Both the position numbers and the translations under genes were made by a program. Shown here piece by piece: positions 34,504 through 41,878 of a stretch of 64,000 nucleotides of DNA. The stretch is from a candidate division WOR-3 bacterium (GTDB taxonomy: Bacteria > Hydrothermota > Tepidihabitantia > Tepidihabitantales > Tepidihabitantaceae). How positions within the stretch are numbered: position 1 is the first letter of the stretch; every line of letters starts with the position of its first letter. Below the pieces are notes generated by a model. That model did not search any database, was not told the origin of the DNA, and saw nothing but the letters and a program-made list of their open reading frames with translations. The DNA lies in the NCBI GenBank assembly GCA_013177935.1, contig JABLXZ010000004.1, forward strand, positions 124,001-188,000, given 5' to 3'.

Positions 34504-35325
34504 CTAAAATTTCACCAGCACCCCGAAGTTGTGCGTCAAGGGTAAAACCGGATGGGTCTTGAGCGCATAATCAACCCGGACCCGCTCCACGCCACTGCCC
34601 AGACCGAAAGAAAAACTAACCGGCTCAGTACTGGCGCCGGCGCGCAGCGTCAGATATTGGGGGATAATTTCAAACTCCTGACCTAAGGCAATCCTGGTCC
34701 GTATACCCGGCTCTTTGGAAAACCCGATGGTTGAATGAATCCCTGGGGTCGGTGAAAAACCCAGTCCAAACGCCAGAACCCGGGGAAGTTCCGACTCGCC
34801 AATCTTGGGTAAATTTATATTGTGGACACAAAAACCCGCGCTCCAGAACCGGTGCACCCGGGCAAACATCCCCAGATCCAGACCTGCAGTCCAGCCCTGA
34901 CCGTAATCCTTTTGATACAGGTTGTAACCGTTGAGCCCGTAACCAAAAAAGATTCCTTCTGCCAGTTCAAAACCGTGCGCCAGTTTTATTGACCGCTGTG
35001 ATTGCAGGGAAAAACCGGTCTCCTGAACCCGAAAACCAAAAGTTCCTAACCGTTTAATGGGTATGCCAATGCCGGCGTAAACCGTGTGCAAACCAACATC
35101 AACCCCGCTGTAAAGCAACTTATAAAACCCCTGAAACTGCCGTTCCTTCACCTGCGCCAGACCCGCGGGATTAAAATCGATCGCACTGATGTCATCAGCC
35201 AGCGCCCAGAAAGCACCCCCCATACCTTCGGCACGCACCCCAGAACCATCATCTTCAAAAATCGCATACCCCGAAGAAAAAAGAACAACCCAAACCAAGA
35301 CCAGCGTCGCAACATTTGCCTTCAT
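34504..35325 (-). CDS. PorV/FadL-like outer-membrane protein
   Basis: The 273-residue protein has a signal peptide (MKANVATLVLVWVVLFSSGYA) and the PorV-family start GSGVRAEGMGGAFWALADDISAIDFNPAGLAQ, then transmembrane strands ending HNFGVLVKF. PorV is the T9SS shuttle protein, but the broader PorV/PorQ/UPF0164 family has mixed or unknown roles. It is first in the operon running to 26661, just after a leaderless-type promoter. Confidence 0.85.
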   Translation of the reverse strand: MKANVATLVLVWVVLFSSGYAIFEDDGSGVRAEGMGGAFWALADDISAIDFNPAGLAQVKERQFQGFYKLLYSGVDVGLHTVYAGIGIPIKRLGTFGFRVQETGFSLQSQRSIKLAHGFELAEGIFFGYGLNGYNLYQKDYGQGWTAGLDLGMFARVHRFWSAGFCVHNINLPKIGESELPRVLAFGLGFSPTPGIHSTIGFSKEPGIRTRIALGQEFEIIPQYLTLRAGASTEPVSFSFGLGSGVERVRVDYALKTHPVLPLTHNFGVLVKF

Positions 35326-35333
35326 TAAAATTC

Positions 35334-35361
35334 ATTCTATACCGCCTGATTTTTGAGTCAA
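35334..35361 (-). promoter_or_regulatory. Promoter of the outer-membrane/nuclease operon, likely leaderless
   Basis: The minus strand reads TTGACT (35361-35356), 16 bases, TAGAAT (35339-35334), eight bases, ATG at 35325. It drives the six overlapping or tightly spaced genes down to 26661; no internal promoter or terminator was noticed. Confidence 0.7.
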
Positions 35362-35460
35362 GTTAAAGTTCTGAAGATATTATTTGAGGACGCATCGGGC
35401 TGATTAAAGAATATCGCGTTAGCCTTGGCGCTGCGCTAAAAAAGTTAAGGTACCTCTTTG

Positions 35461-36104
35461 CTACTTTCCGCGCAGGTTGTAGCGAACACCAATCCGCGCC
35501 GGCACAGGCCCGATGCCTGAAATAGTCAGCGCTTGTGGTGCATTTCGGGCAGGGATGTAGGTGAAAACAGTGAACGCATTTAATATGTGCGCCTCAAGAA
35601 AAATTTTAAGCCGCTTGTTGAGTTTATACCGAAGACCAAAACCGCTGTACATATCGTAAACCGGAGTTATCTTCATAAATTCGTTGAACCTTGGGTCAGG
35701 TGTTCCCTGCGTTCCCCAGTAACCGGTAAAGGAGATGCCACCCAGAAGATAAGGTGCGAATCGCCAGCGCGGCTGGGGCTCAACAAAGATATCAACCCCA
35801 GGTTGCGCCGCAATGGCAAAAGCACCACCACCGGCAGTAAAGAATTGGAGTTCGCCTAACATAATCCGGAAATACAGCCAGTTTAATGGCTGATAAAGAA
35901 ACTCGACATCCGGACCGATGTAATCGTCCTTGTGGGTAATTCTCAGAACCTCGCCTTGATAATCGGAAATTGTTGTAAAGATTCTTACGCCGCTCTTGGT
36001 AATTCCGGCACCGAGATATTCTGCATGTTCAGCAGATGAAACGGAACTACTAATGACCCCAGGATTACAACAAGGGGAATTAAAAGGGTCTTGATATTAC
36101 CCAT
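35461..36104 (-). pseudogene. Frameshifted copy of the small barrel gene, duplicated-locus copy 2
   Basis: The last 133 codons (35862-35461) match the intact barrel gene at 13626 with 16 amino-acid differences. Reading from the equivalent ATG at 36104, the signal-peptide segment to the shared ATCTGCTGAA is one base shorter than in copy 1, so the frame is lost within about 36045-36060 and hits TAA. The span of 644 bases is one short of a codon multiple. No ATG or GTG upstream in the barrel frame restores a start. It may be a recent pseudogene, a phase-off state, or a sequencing error. Confidence 0.75.
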
Positions 36105-36136
36105 TCCATCTATTGCCTTTCATTCATCAAACACTC

Positions 36137-37570
36137 TTATTTTCTCACCACCAGTTTTGCAGTCTTGCCGCCCGCCTCGATGAAATATGTGCCCGTGGCG
36201 AGTCCATTAAGGGAAATTTTTACATTCTGCGTATTAGCCGCACCTTTTGATACCCTTAAAGGAATCACCCGCTGCAACTTTCCGGACACATCGTAAATCC
36301 GCACCTCCGCCACAGGATAAGGTAATTTCAGGCTAACCGTTCCTTTTGCCGGGTTGGGTGAAACATTTAATTGTGGTGTAACACCGGTAGTAAAAAGTTC
36401 TTTAATTCCTGGTGTACTCTGATATTTAATCGTTACGATGTCATAGTCCGTGCCGTTATGTGAGGAGCCACTGACAATAGGGTTACCATCGGTATCCACT
36501 ACCACTGGGAAAAACCTATCATCATACCCTCCATCATAAAATGTTGCCCACAGGGTGTCACCGCTTTCGGTGTATTTTACTAAAACGCCGTCAATAGAAT
36601 CCATAGCCATTCCACTATTGCCCGAAACAAAGATATTCCCTATCACATCAGTTGCCACTCCGCCTGCCCAATCATTGGGTGTGAAGTTTAACTCTCTAGT
36701 CCAGACCGTATCGCCATTTAGAGTATATTTAACAACTGCCAGATTATAATCAAGCACATGGCTAAGATAACCCACAACAATAATGTTGCCCGAAGAGTCA
36801 AGGGCGATGTCGCCCCCTGCACCCAAACTGAATCCACTAACGGTGTCTCTTCTCGTCCAGATGGTGTCACCCAAAGAATCCAACCGCACCGTGAGCATTG
36901 GCCTCCTTGTAGTATCGGTACCGGTAACAATAAAACCCCCTACTGGCAATTTGGCTATGGCGTAAAAATCGGAGACCCAGTTGTACGGTCTGCTCCAGAT
37001 AAGGCTTCCCATTGCATCGTACTTCTGGATTAAACCGATGTAACGACCACCTCCCGAATAAGTATAACTCCAAACAGAAACTATGATATTATTTTCATCA
37101 TCAATAACAACACCAGTATACATGTCCATATCCCAATGCCGGTACTTTCTCTCCCAGAGGAAATTACCTTCAGGAGAAAATTTTACCAATAGACACTGTG
37201 ACTCAATTGTGTCATTACTGCAATAACCCGCAACTATAATATTGCCATCGTGGTCTAAAGCGATGTCATATCCTTGTTCATTTTCACCACCGTCATAGTA
37301 GCGTGTCCAGATGGTATCACCGCTGGATGTGTACTTGATAAGCAACATATCCGAACCAGTAGCAAGACTCCAGGAACCACCGGTAAGTAGCAAATTGTTA
37401 TCATGGTCGAAAATCATCCTGCCGCAATAATCATCTACTCCTGCCCCCCGGTCAAACCTTCTGAGCCACAAAATTTCCTGGCTATAAACAGAAACCCATC
37501 CCAACACTCCCCATAACCACGGCGAAAACAACTTTCTCCACCCCGAACCTTTGCAAAAACTTTTAATCAT
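36137..37570 (-). CDS. Secreted SBBP/beta-propeller repeat protein with T9SS-like sorting domain
   Basis: The ATG at 37570 is chosen because AAAGGAGG precedes it, giving 477 residues. A signal peptide with hydrophobic WLWGVLGWVSVYS leads eight or more repeats of about 50 residues with the pattern LLIKYTSSGDTIWTRYYDGG, ALDHDGNIIVAGY. These are typical of SBBP/delta-60-like propellers. The end (LNVSPNPAKGTVSLKLP, VRIYDVSGKLQRV, GLATGTYFIEAGG, KLVVRK) is a T9SS type A sorting signal. It sits between the two duplicated genes in copy 2 and is absent from copy 1, so it was inserted or lost. Confidence 0.85.
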   Translation of the reverse strand: MIKSFCKGSGWRKLFSPWLWGVLGWVSVYSQEILWLRRFDRGAGVDDYCGRMIFDHDNNLLLTGGSWSLATGSDMLLIKYTSSGDTIWTRYYDGGENEQGYDIALDHDGNIIVAGYCSNDTIESQCLLVKFSPEGNFLWERKYRHWDMDMYTGVVIDDENNIIVSVWSYTYSGGGRYIGLIQKYDAMGSLIWSRPYNWVSDFYAIAKLPVGGFIVTGTDTTRRPMLTVRLDSLGDTIWTRRDTVSGFSLGAGGDIALDSSGNIIVVGYLSHVLDYNLAVVKYTLNGDTVWTRELNFTPNDWAGGVATDVIGNIFVSGNSGMAMDSIDGVLVKYTESGDTLWATFYDGGYDDRFFPVVVDTDGNPIVSGSSHNGTDYDIVTIKYQSTPGIKELFTTGVTPQLNVSPNPAKGTVSLKLPYPVAEVRIYDVSGKLQRVIPLRVSKGAANTQNVKISLNGLATGTYFIEAGGKTAKLVVRK

Positions 37571-37647
37571 CTTTCCTCCTTTATTCCTGTGGGCACCCGG
37601 CACAATACCGAGTGCCCACGATTTCAATACCAATTACGAATGAGCCA

Positions 37648-38247
37648 TCACCAGTAAACGTATGCTCGTGTGTACCTCATATCATTCGGGTTTCCTATGT
37701 GGTGACGCCCTTTTTGTTCCCAGCCGTATCCCTTTGTAGCAGAATATTCATGGTAGAATGTGAGGTTCGTGTAATAACCGTAAGTGGGGTGTTCCTTTGT
37801 AAACGCAAGAGCCCTATGAGGTGGAGGAGGAGAATAACTGATAGAAAAAGTTGAACAGGCAACAAATAATGTGCCCGGACCTTGTAAAAAGTTCCTTCCT
37901 GTACGCGAACCGCAGACAACCCATTTGGTAGCGTTACCATTTTTATAGCCTTTGTTTATCCAGGAACTTGCAGTCCAGTCGATGAAACCATCCTTGTCAA
38001 TAACATCAGCACTCGCTTCATATTCGCTCGGAGTTTGATATCCTTTCTGATGAAGTTGTTCGGCGGTAACTGCGGTAAATTCTGCCCCTGGAGAAGAGGG
38101 ATTGTTGGTTTCAACCTCAATTATGATGGCGGCATTGTCAGTGTTGATGGTGTATTCGTAAAGATAATAGTAAACATCCGCTATTGCTATGCCTCCAAAG
38201 CACAGGCAGAGTGCAACTGTTGCTAATGCGGCTTTAAAGTTTCTCAT
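37648..38247 (-). CDS. Secreted protein of unknown function, duplicated-locus copy 2
   Basis: This 199-residue protein shares the signal start MRNFKAALATVALCLC and the complete upstream leader with the copy 1 protein at 13019. The mature part is almost unalignable apart from a TAEQLHQKGYQTPSE segment, NATKWVVCGSRTG, and the aromatic end YVYW. The ribosome site AAAGGAGG and the start-codon-enclosing helix are the same as in copy 1. The function is unknown; an exported, rapidly diversifying product is inferred. Confidence 0.75.
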   Translation of the reverse strand: MRNFKAALATVALCLCFGGIAIADVYYYLYEYTINTDNAAIIIEVETNNPSSPGAEFTAVTAEQLHQKGYQTPSEYEASADVIDKDGFIDWTASSWINKGYKNGNATKWVVCGSRTGRNFLQGPGTLFVACSTFSISYSPPPPHRALAFTKEHPTYGYYTNLTFYHEYSATKGYGWEQKGRHHIGNPNDMRYTRAYVYW

Positions 38248-38439
38248 TTTTCAACCTCCTTTCTTTGTTTATCCCTAATTGCCGCATTAATTGATTTGAA
38301 CCTCCAGCCCAATTCTGGACTGGAGGCGCACCCTGCCACCGATAACCTCACCGGATTTGTTGTAAAACCAGAAATCACAGGATAGAACGAGTAGAGTAGA
38401 GTAGAGTAGAGTAGAGTAGGCTCGTCATCATAGTTTTAC
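38224..38439 (-). promoter_or_regulatory. Structured 5' leader with tandem-repeat loop and start-codon helix, copy 2
   Basis: On the minus strand, GTAAAACTA (38439-38431) pairs with TGGTTTTAC (38370-38362). Inside it GACGAG (38426-38421) pairs with CTCGTT (38391-38386), and the loop (38420-38391) holds six five-base TCTAC-type units. CCTCCAGTCC (38326-38317) pairs with GGGCTGGAGG (38310-38301). TAATGCGGC (38289-38281) pairs with GCCGCATTA (38232-38224) across the ribosome site and ATG. The base differences from copy 1 preserve pairing. Confidence 0.65.
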
Positions 38440-38448
38440 GCCACAACA

Positions 38449-38476
38449 ATATTACATCAAAAACCTGTCCTGTCAA
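38449..38476 (-). promoter_or_regulatory. Promoter of secreted-protein locus, copy 2
   Basis: The minus strand reads TTGACA (38476-38471), 16 bases, TAATAT (38454-38449), equivalent in position to the copy 1 promoter. Confidence 0.65.
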
Positions 38477-38551
38477 GTTGCCGGTATTTGCCGGTGCAGG
38501 CACAGCGATAATGCCCCTATTTTTAATATACGAAAAAACAAGGAGAAGTGA

Positions 38552-38581
38552 CAAAAAACCGTTCCCCCAACAGTCCGGGGG
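38552..38581 (-). terminator. Intrinsic terminator, copy 2
   Basis: On the minus strand the CCCCC (38581-38577) and GGGGG (38568-38564) arms are followed by ACGG and T6. It matches the copy 1 terminator at 12712. The remainder of 38585-38940 has the degenerate end of the duplication and no visible gene. Confidence 0.6.
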
Positions 38582-38940
38582 TAATTCCTGGGATAGTCTT
38601 ATACACCCCTTTCATCGCACATAGCGTGATATCGCGGAAGCCTGATAGCGCGGTAGCCGAACTCGCACCTTTTGGTGCTATCTTATTGATAATCAACAGG
38701 GTTCTACCTGAAACCGTCTAATTAACCCTTTTACTAACAATTAACCCAATATTCTGCTAACCGGTCTTTAGTGCTGTCCTGAATTCTGTTTCCGGTTCTG
38801 TTCCCGAGGGTGCCTTCAGATTTGATTGGATGTGTAATTAAGCTCCCCTCCCTTGAAGGGAAGTGTAAGAGCAAAGGTGAATTACAGAGCAGAGTGGCTA
38901 AGAGAACTTAACCATCGTTTTGGCGGTGGGTTAACAGCCG

Positions 38941-39255
38941 TTAGGGCGTGGCGAACAGCCGTTCGATTATCCGCCGGATTCGGGAAATGTTGACAAGCGA
39001 ATCTGCCGGGAAAATTTGCTCCCATTCACTAAACTGTTCCGAGGGCAGGTTTTCCAGTAACCGCTCTTCTTCGGCTTCTTCCCAACCTTCATCAAGTTCC
39101 ATCGTATCAACAGTTTCAACCTGCTGCTCAATCTTGGCACGTGCCGCTGCGATAAATGCCGGTTCAGGAAACACCCTCTTTGACTCTTCCGCCGCCATCA
39201 AAATTAGCAGTAAAGCGATGCCGACAATAATCAGCAGCTGTAAATTCTCCCTCAC
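38941..39255 (-). CDS. Small single-span membrane protein with acidic C-terminal region
   Basis: The short form starts at GTG 39255, seven bases after a TATAAT. It has a transmembrane helix near the N-terminus (LQLLIIVGIALLLILMAA) and a strongly acidic tail (LDEGWEEAEEERLLENLP) that probably faces the periplasm. No family is recognised. An alternative ATG at 39306 would add 17 residues but would put the coding region over the promoter and overlap the divergent mnmG promoter. It is divergent from mnmG. Confidence 0.6.
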   Translation of the reverse strand: MRENLQLLIIVGIALLLILMAAEESKRVFPEPAFIAAARAKIEQQVETVDTMELDEGWEEAEEERLLENLPSEQFSEWEQIFPADSLVNISRIRRIIERLFATP

Positions 39256-39262
39256 CAATCTA

Positions 39263-39290
39263 ATTATAGCAAAATCACCGCATTTTGCCA
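39263..39290 (-). promoter_or_regulatory. Possible leaderless promoter of the small membrane protein
   Basis: The minus strand reads TGGCAA (39290-39285), 16 bases, TATAAT (39268-39263), seven bases, GTG at 39255. The -10 element is perfect and the -35 weak. Confidence 0.5.
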
Positions 39291-39299
39291 CTTCTTCTT

Positions 39300-39327
39300 T
39301 TGACATCACCGCCCGCCGATTTACAAT
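39300..39327 (+). promoter_or_regulatory. mnmG promoter, likely leaderless transcript
   Basis: TTGACA (39300-39305), 16 bases, TACAAT (39322-39327), eight bases, ATG at 39336. No Shine-Dalgarno sequence is present, and the expected transcription start is at or next to the ATG. Confidence 0.75.
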
Positions 39328-39335
39328 TTTTCAAA

Positions 39336-41198
39336 ATGAAACCCGAGCGCTTTGATGTAATTGTTATTGGTGGTGGTCATGCCGGTTGTGAAGCGGCGCT
39401 TGCCTGCGCCCGGATGGGCTGTAACACCCTTCTTTTAACCCAGAACCTTGACACCGTCGCGTTGATGTCGTGCAATCCCGCGGTCGGTGGCATCGGTAAA
39501 GGACAGCTGGTCAAGGAACTTGACGCCCTTGGTGGGCAGATGGCACTCATCACCGACCAGGCAGGAATCCACTTCCGGCAGTTGAACACGAGCAAAGGCA
39601 GGGCCGTACGCTCTTCACGGGTTCAGGTTGACCGTCAGTTGTACCGGCAGTTGATGCGCGCTCAACTGGAAAAAATCGAAGGACTGACCATTCGTCAGGG
39701 TATGGCACAGCGTATTCTCACCCGGGGCAAAACGGTTTGCGGCGTTGAAACCGAAATCGGCGAAAAATTTTACAGCAAAGCGGTTATCCTCGCACCCGGC
39801 ACATTTTTATCCGGCCTTGTCCACATCGGCTTAACCCATTTCCCGGCGGGTAGGCTGGGCGAAGCGCCCGCCAATCTTTTGAGTGAAAACCTGCGTCAGC
39901 TCGGGTTTCGCCTTGGTCGATTTAAGACCGGCACACCCCCGCGTATCGACATTCGCACTGTTAACCTGAAGAAGTTGCCAGAGCAACCCGGCGACGAACC
40001 GCCACAGCCATTTTCCTTCTGGACTGATGAGCCGCTGAAAAACCGTGCCGCCTGTTACATCACCTACACCACACCCAAAACCCATCGCATCGTGAAGTCG
40101 GGGCTGAAGCATTCACCGCTCTACACCGGCATCATCAAAGGCAAGGGTGTCCGTTACTGCCCTTCCATCGAAGACAAGGTTGTAAAATTCCCAGAACGGG
40201 AACGGCACCATATCTTTCTGGAACCCGAAGGGGTGAACACCATCGAATGTTATCCCAATGGCATCTCCACCAGTCTGCCGGTCGAAATTCAGGAAAAGAT
40301 GCTTCACTCCATTTCCGGACTGGAAAATTGCCGGATGATGCGGCCGGGCTATGCGATTGAACATGACTACGCGGACCCGACTCAGTTGTATCCGACCCTC
40401 GAAACTCGCTTGATTAAAAACCTCTACTTTGCGGGTCAAATCAATGGCACTACCGGTTATGAAGAAGCCGCGGTTCAGGGGCTCATTGCCGGTATCAACG
40501 CCGCTTTGCGGGTTAAAGACAAACCGCCATTTACCATATCGCGTTCCGAAGGTTATATCGGCGTTCTGATTGACGACCTTGTAACCCGGGGCACCGATGA
40601 ACCGTACCGCATGTTTACCGCCCGGGTTGAATACCGGCTCCTTTTGCGGGAAGACAATGCCGATTTACGGCTCGGGCCCAAAGGGTTTGAACTGGGCTTG
40701 CTGCCGGCTGAGCGCTACCGGCTCATTGAAGAAAAAAACCAGCAGTTTCACACCACCATCAACTGGCTGAAAACCGCCCGGGTCAAACCGTCACCCGAAA
40801 TTAACCGGCGTCTGAAAAAACTGGGCACCAGCCCGCTTAATGAAACTACCAGCGCAATTGAACTGCTGCGCCGCCCGGAAATCACCTATGAATACCTGCA
40901 AACCATCGTGCCCGCAGCGCCGGCAATCGCAAAATCGGTTCAGGATTTAGTCGAACTGGAGGTGAAGTATGAAGGGTATATCAACCGCACCCGGCGTCAG
41001 GTCGCCGAGTTTCAGGAACTGGAGAAGGTTCGAATTCCGGCTAATCTTGACTACTCCGCGGTGCCAGGACTTTCTACAGAACTGCGCGAAAAACTGGCGC
41101 GCATCCGTCCCCAATCACTGGCACAGGCGCAACTTATTCCGGGTATAACCCCGGCAGCAATCTTTGCTTTAACCGTATTTCTAAGGGGGAAAAAATGA
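39336..41198 (+). CDS. mnmG: tRNA uridine-5-carboxymethylaminomethyl(34) synthesis enzyme
   Basis: The 620-residue FAD enzyme works with MnmE to modify U34 of tRNAs reading NNA/NNG codons. The FAD motif GGGHAGCEAALA starts at about residue 14, and GGIGKGQLVKE, KTGTPPRIDIR, FAGQINGTTGYEEAAVQG and the C-terminal tRNA-binding helical domain are present. The start MKPERFDVIVIGGG at 39336 is used because the promoter lies just before it; an upstream in-frame start at 39285 would precede the promoter. It shares an ATGA overlap with the next gene. Confidence 0.95.
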   Translation: MKPERFDVIVIGGGHAGCEAALACARMGCNTLLLTQNLDTVALMSCNPAVGGIGKGQLVKELDALGGQMALITDQAGIHFRQLNTSKGRAVRSSRVQVDRQLYRQLMRAQLEKIEGLTIRQGMAQRILTRGKTVCGVETEIGEKFYSKAVILAPGTFLSGLVHIGLTHFPAGRLGEAPANLLSENLRQLGFRLGRFKTGTPPRIDIRTVNLKKLPEQPGDEPPQPFSFWTDEPLKNRAACYITYTTPKTHRIVKSGLKHSPLYTGIIKGKGVRYCPSIEDKVVKFPERERHHIFLEPEGVNTIECYPNGISTSLPVEIQEKMLHSISGLENCRMMRPGYAIEHDYADPTQLYPTLETRLIKNLYFAGQINGTTGYEEAAVQGLIAGINAALRVKDKPPFTISRSEGYIGVLIDDLVTRGTDEPYRMFTARVEYRLLLREDNADLRLGPKGFELGLLPAERYRLIEEKNQQFHTTINWLKTARVKPSPEINRRLKKLGTSPLNETTSAIELLRRPEITYEYLQTIVPAAPAIAKSVQDLVELEVKYEGYINRTRRQVAEFQELEKVRIPANLDYSAVPGLSTELREKLARIRPQSLAQAQLIPGITPAAIFALTVFLRGKK

Positions 41199-41878
41199 GT
41201 CTAATCCAACTCCGCACCGAACTGGAGTCGTTCTGTCGCAACCGGGGCGTTGTCGCCTTCGGTGTTGCGGAAATGAAAGATATCAACACCAGCGATGTCG
41301 CCTTAACACCGGAAACATTCACCCGTCTCCCTTTTGCCATATCCCTCGCGGTCCCACTATCTTCGGAAGTTCTTGCAACCTTAACCGACCATCCTAACAT
41401 TCTTTACGAACACCACTATCGGCAGTTGAACTTCGCCCTGGACCGGATTGCACTGGAACTGGTCTGGCGTCTGCAACAGTCCGGTTACAACGCCCTGCCC
41501 ATACCCGCCTCCCAGATTGTTGACTGGGAAAATCAGCGCGCTCATCTCTCTCACAAACGGGTTGCGCTCGCTGCGGGCCTGGGCTGGCTGGGCAGAAACA
41601 ACCTCCTAATTACGCCCGAATTCGGTGCGCAGGTAAGACTGGTAACCGTTCTCACCGACCTGCCCCTTGACCCTGGTGCACCATTGAAACAGGATTGCGG
41701 CAGCTGTTACCGGTGTGTAGAAGTCTGTCCGGCACAGGCGATAAAGGAAAATCCCGCCGAGTTTGACCACCGCGCCTGCTTTGAAAAGTTAAAGGAGTTC
41801 CAGCGCCAGCACTTTGTTCATCAGTTTATCTGTGGGCTGTGTGTCCGTGCCTGCCCCGGACAGAACACCTATCGCTGA
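41195..41878 (+). CDS. QueG-like double [4Fe-4S] cluster protein
   Basis: This 227-residue protein resembles the core of epoxyqueuosine reductase. SHKRVALAAGLGWLGRNNLLI (119-139) is the QueG signature region, and Cys168/171/174/178 plus Cys213/216/220 with Cys195 form two ferredoxin-like [4Fe-4S] sites. It is much shorter than full QueG (about 310-380 residues) and lacks the HEAT-like C-terminal tRNA domain. It may therefore be a related cobalamin/iron-sulfur reductase. It is translationally coupled to mnmG through ATGA, which supports a role in wobble-base modification. Confidence 0.8.
   Translation: MSLIQLRTELESFCRNRGVVAFGVAEMKDINTSDVALTPETFTRLPFAISLAVPLSSEVLATLTDHPNILYEHHYRQLNFALDRIALELVWRLQQSGYNALPIPASQIVDWENQRAHLSHKRVALAAGLGWLGRNNLLITPEFGAQVRLVTVLTDLPLDPGAPLKQDCGSCYRCVEVCPAQAIKENPAEFDHRACFEKLKEFQRQHFVHQFICGLCVRACPGQNTYR

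Noticed and set aside
38391-38420. Five-base tandem array considered as a CRISPR-like repeat
   Set aside because: The units are contiguous without spacers, and the array sits in the loop of a transcript hairpin, so it is a microsatellite.
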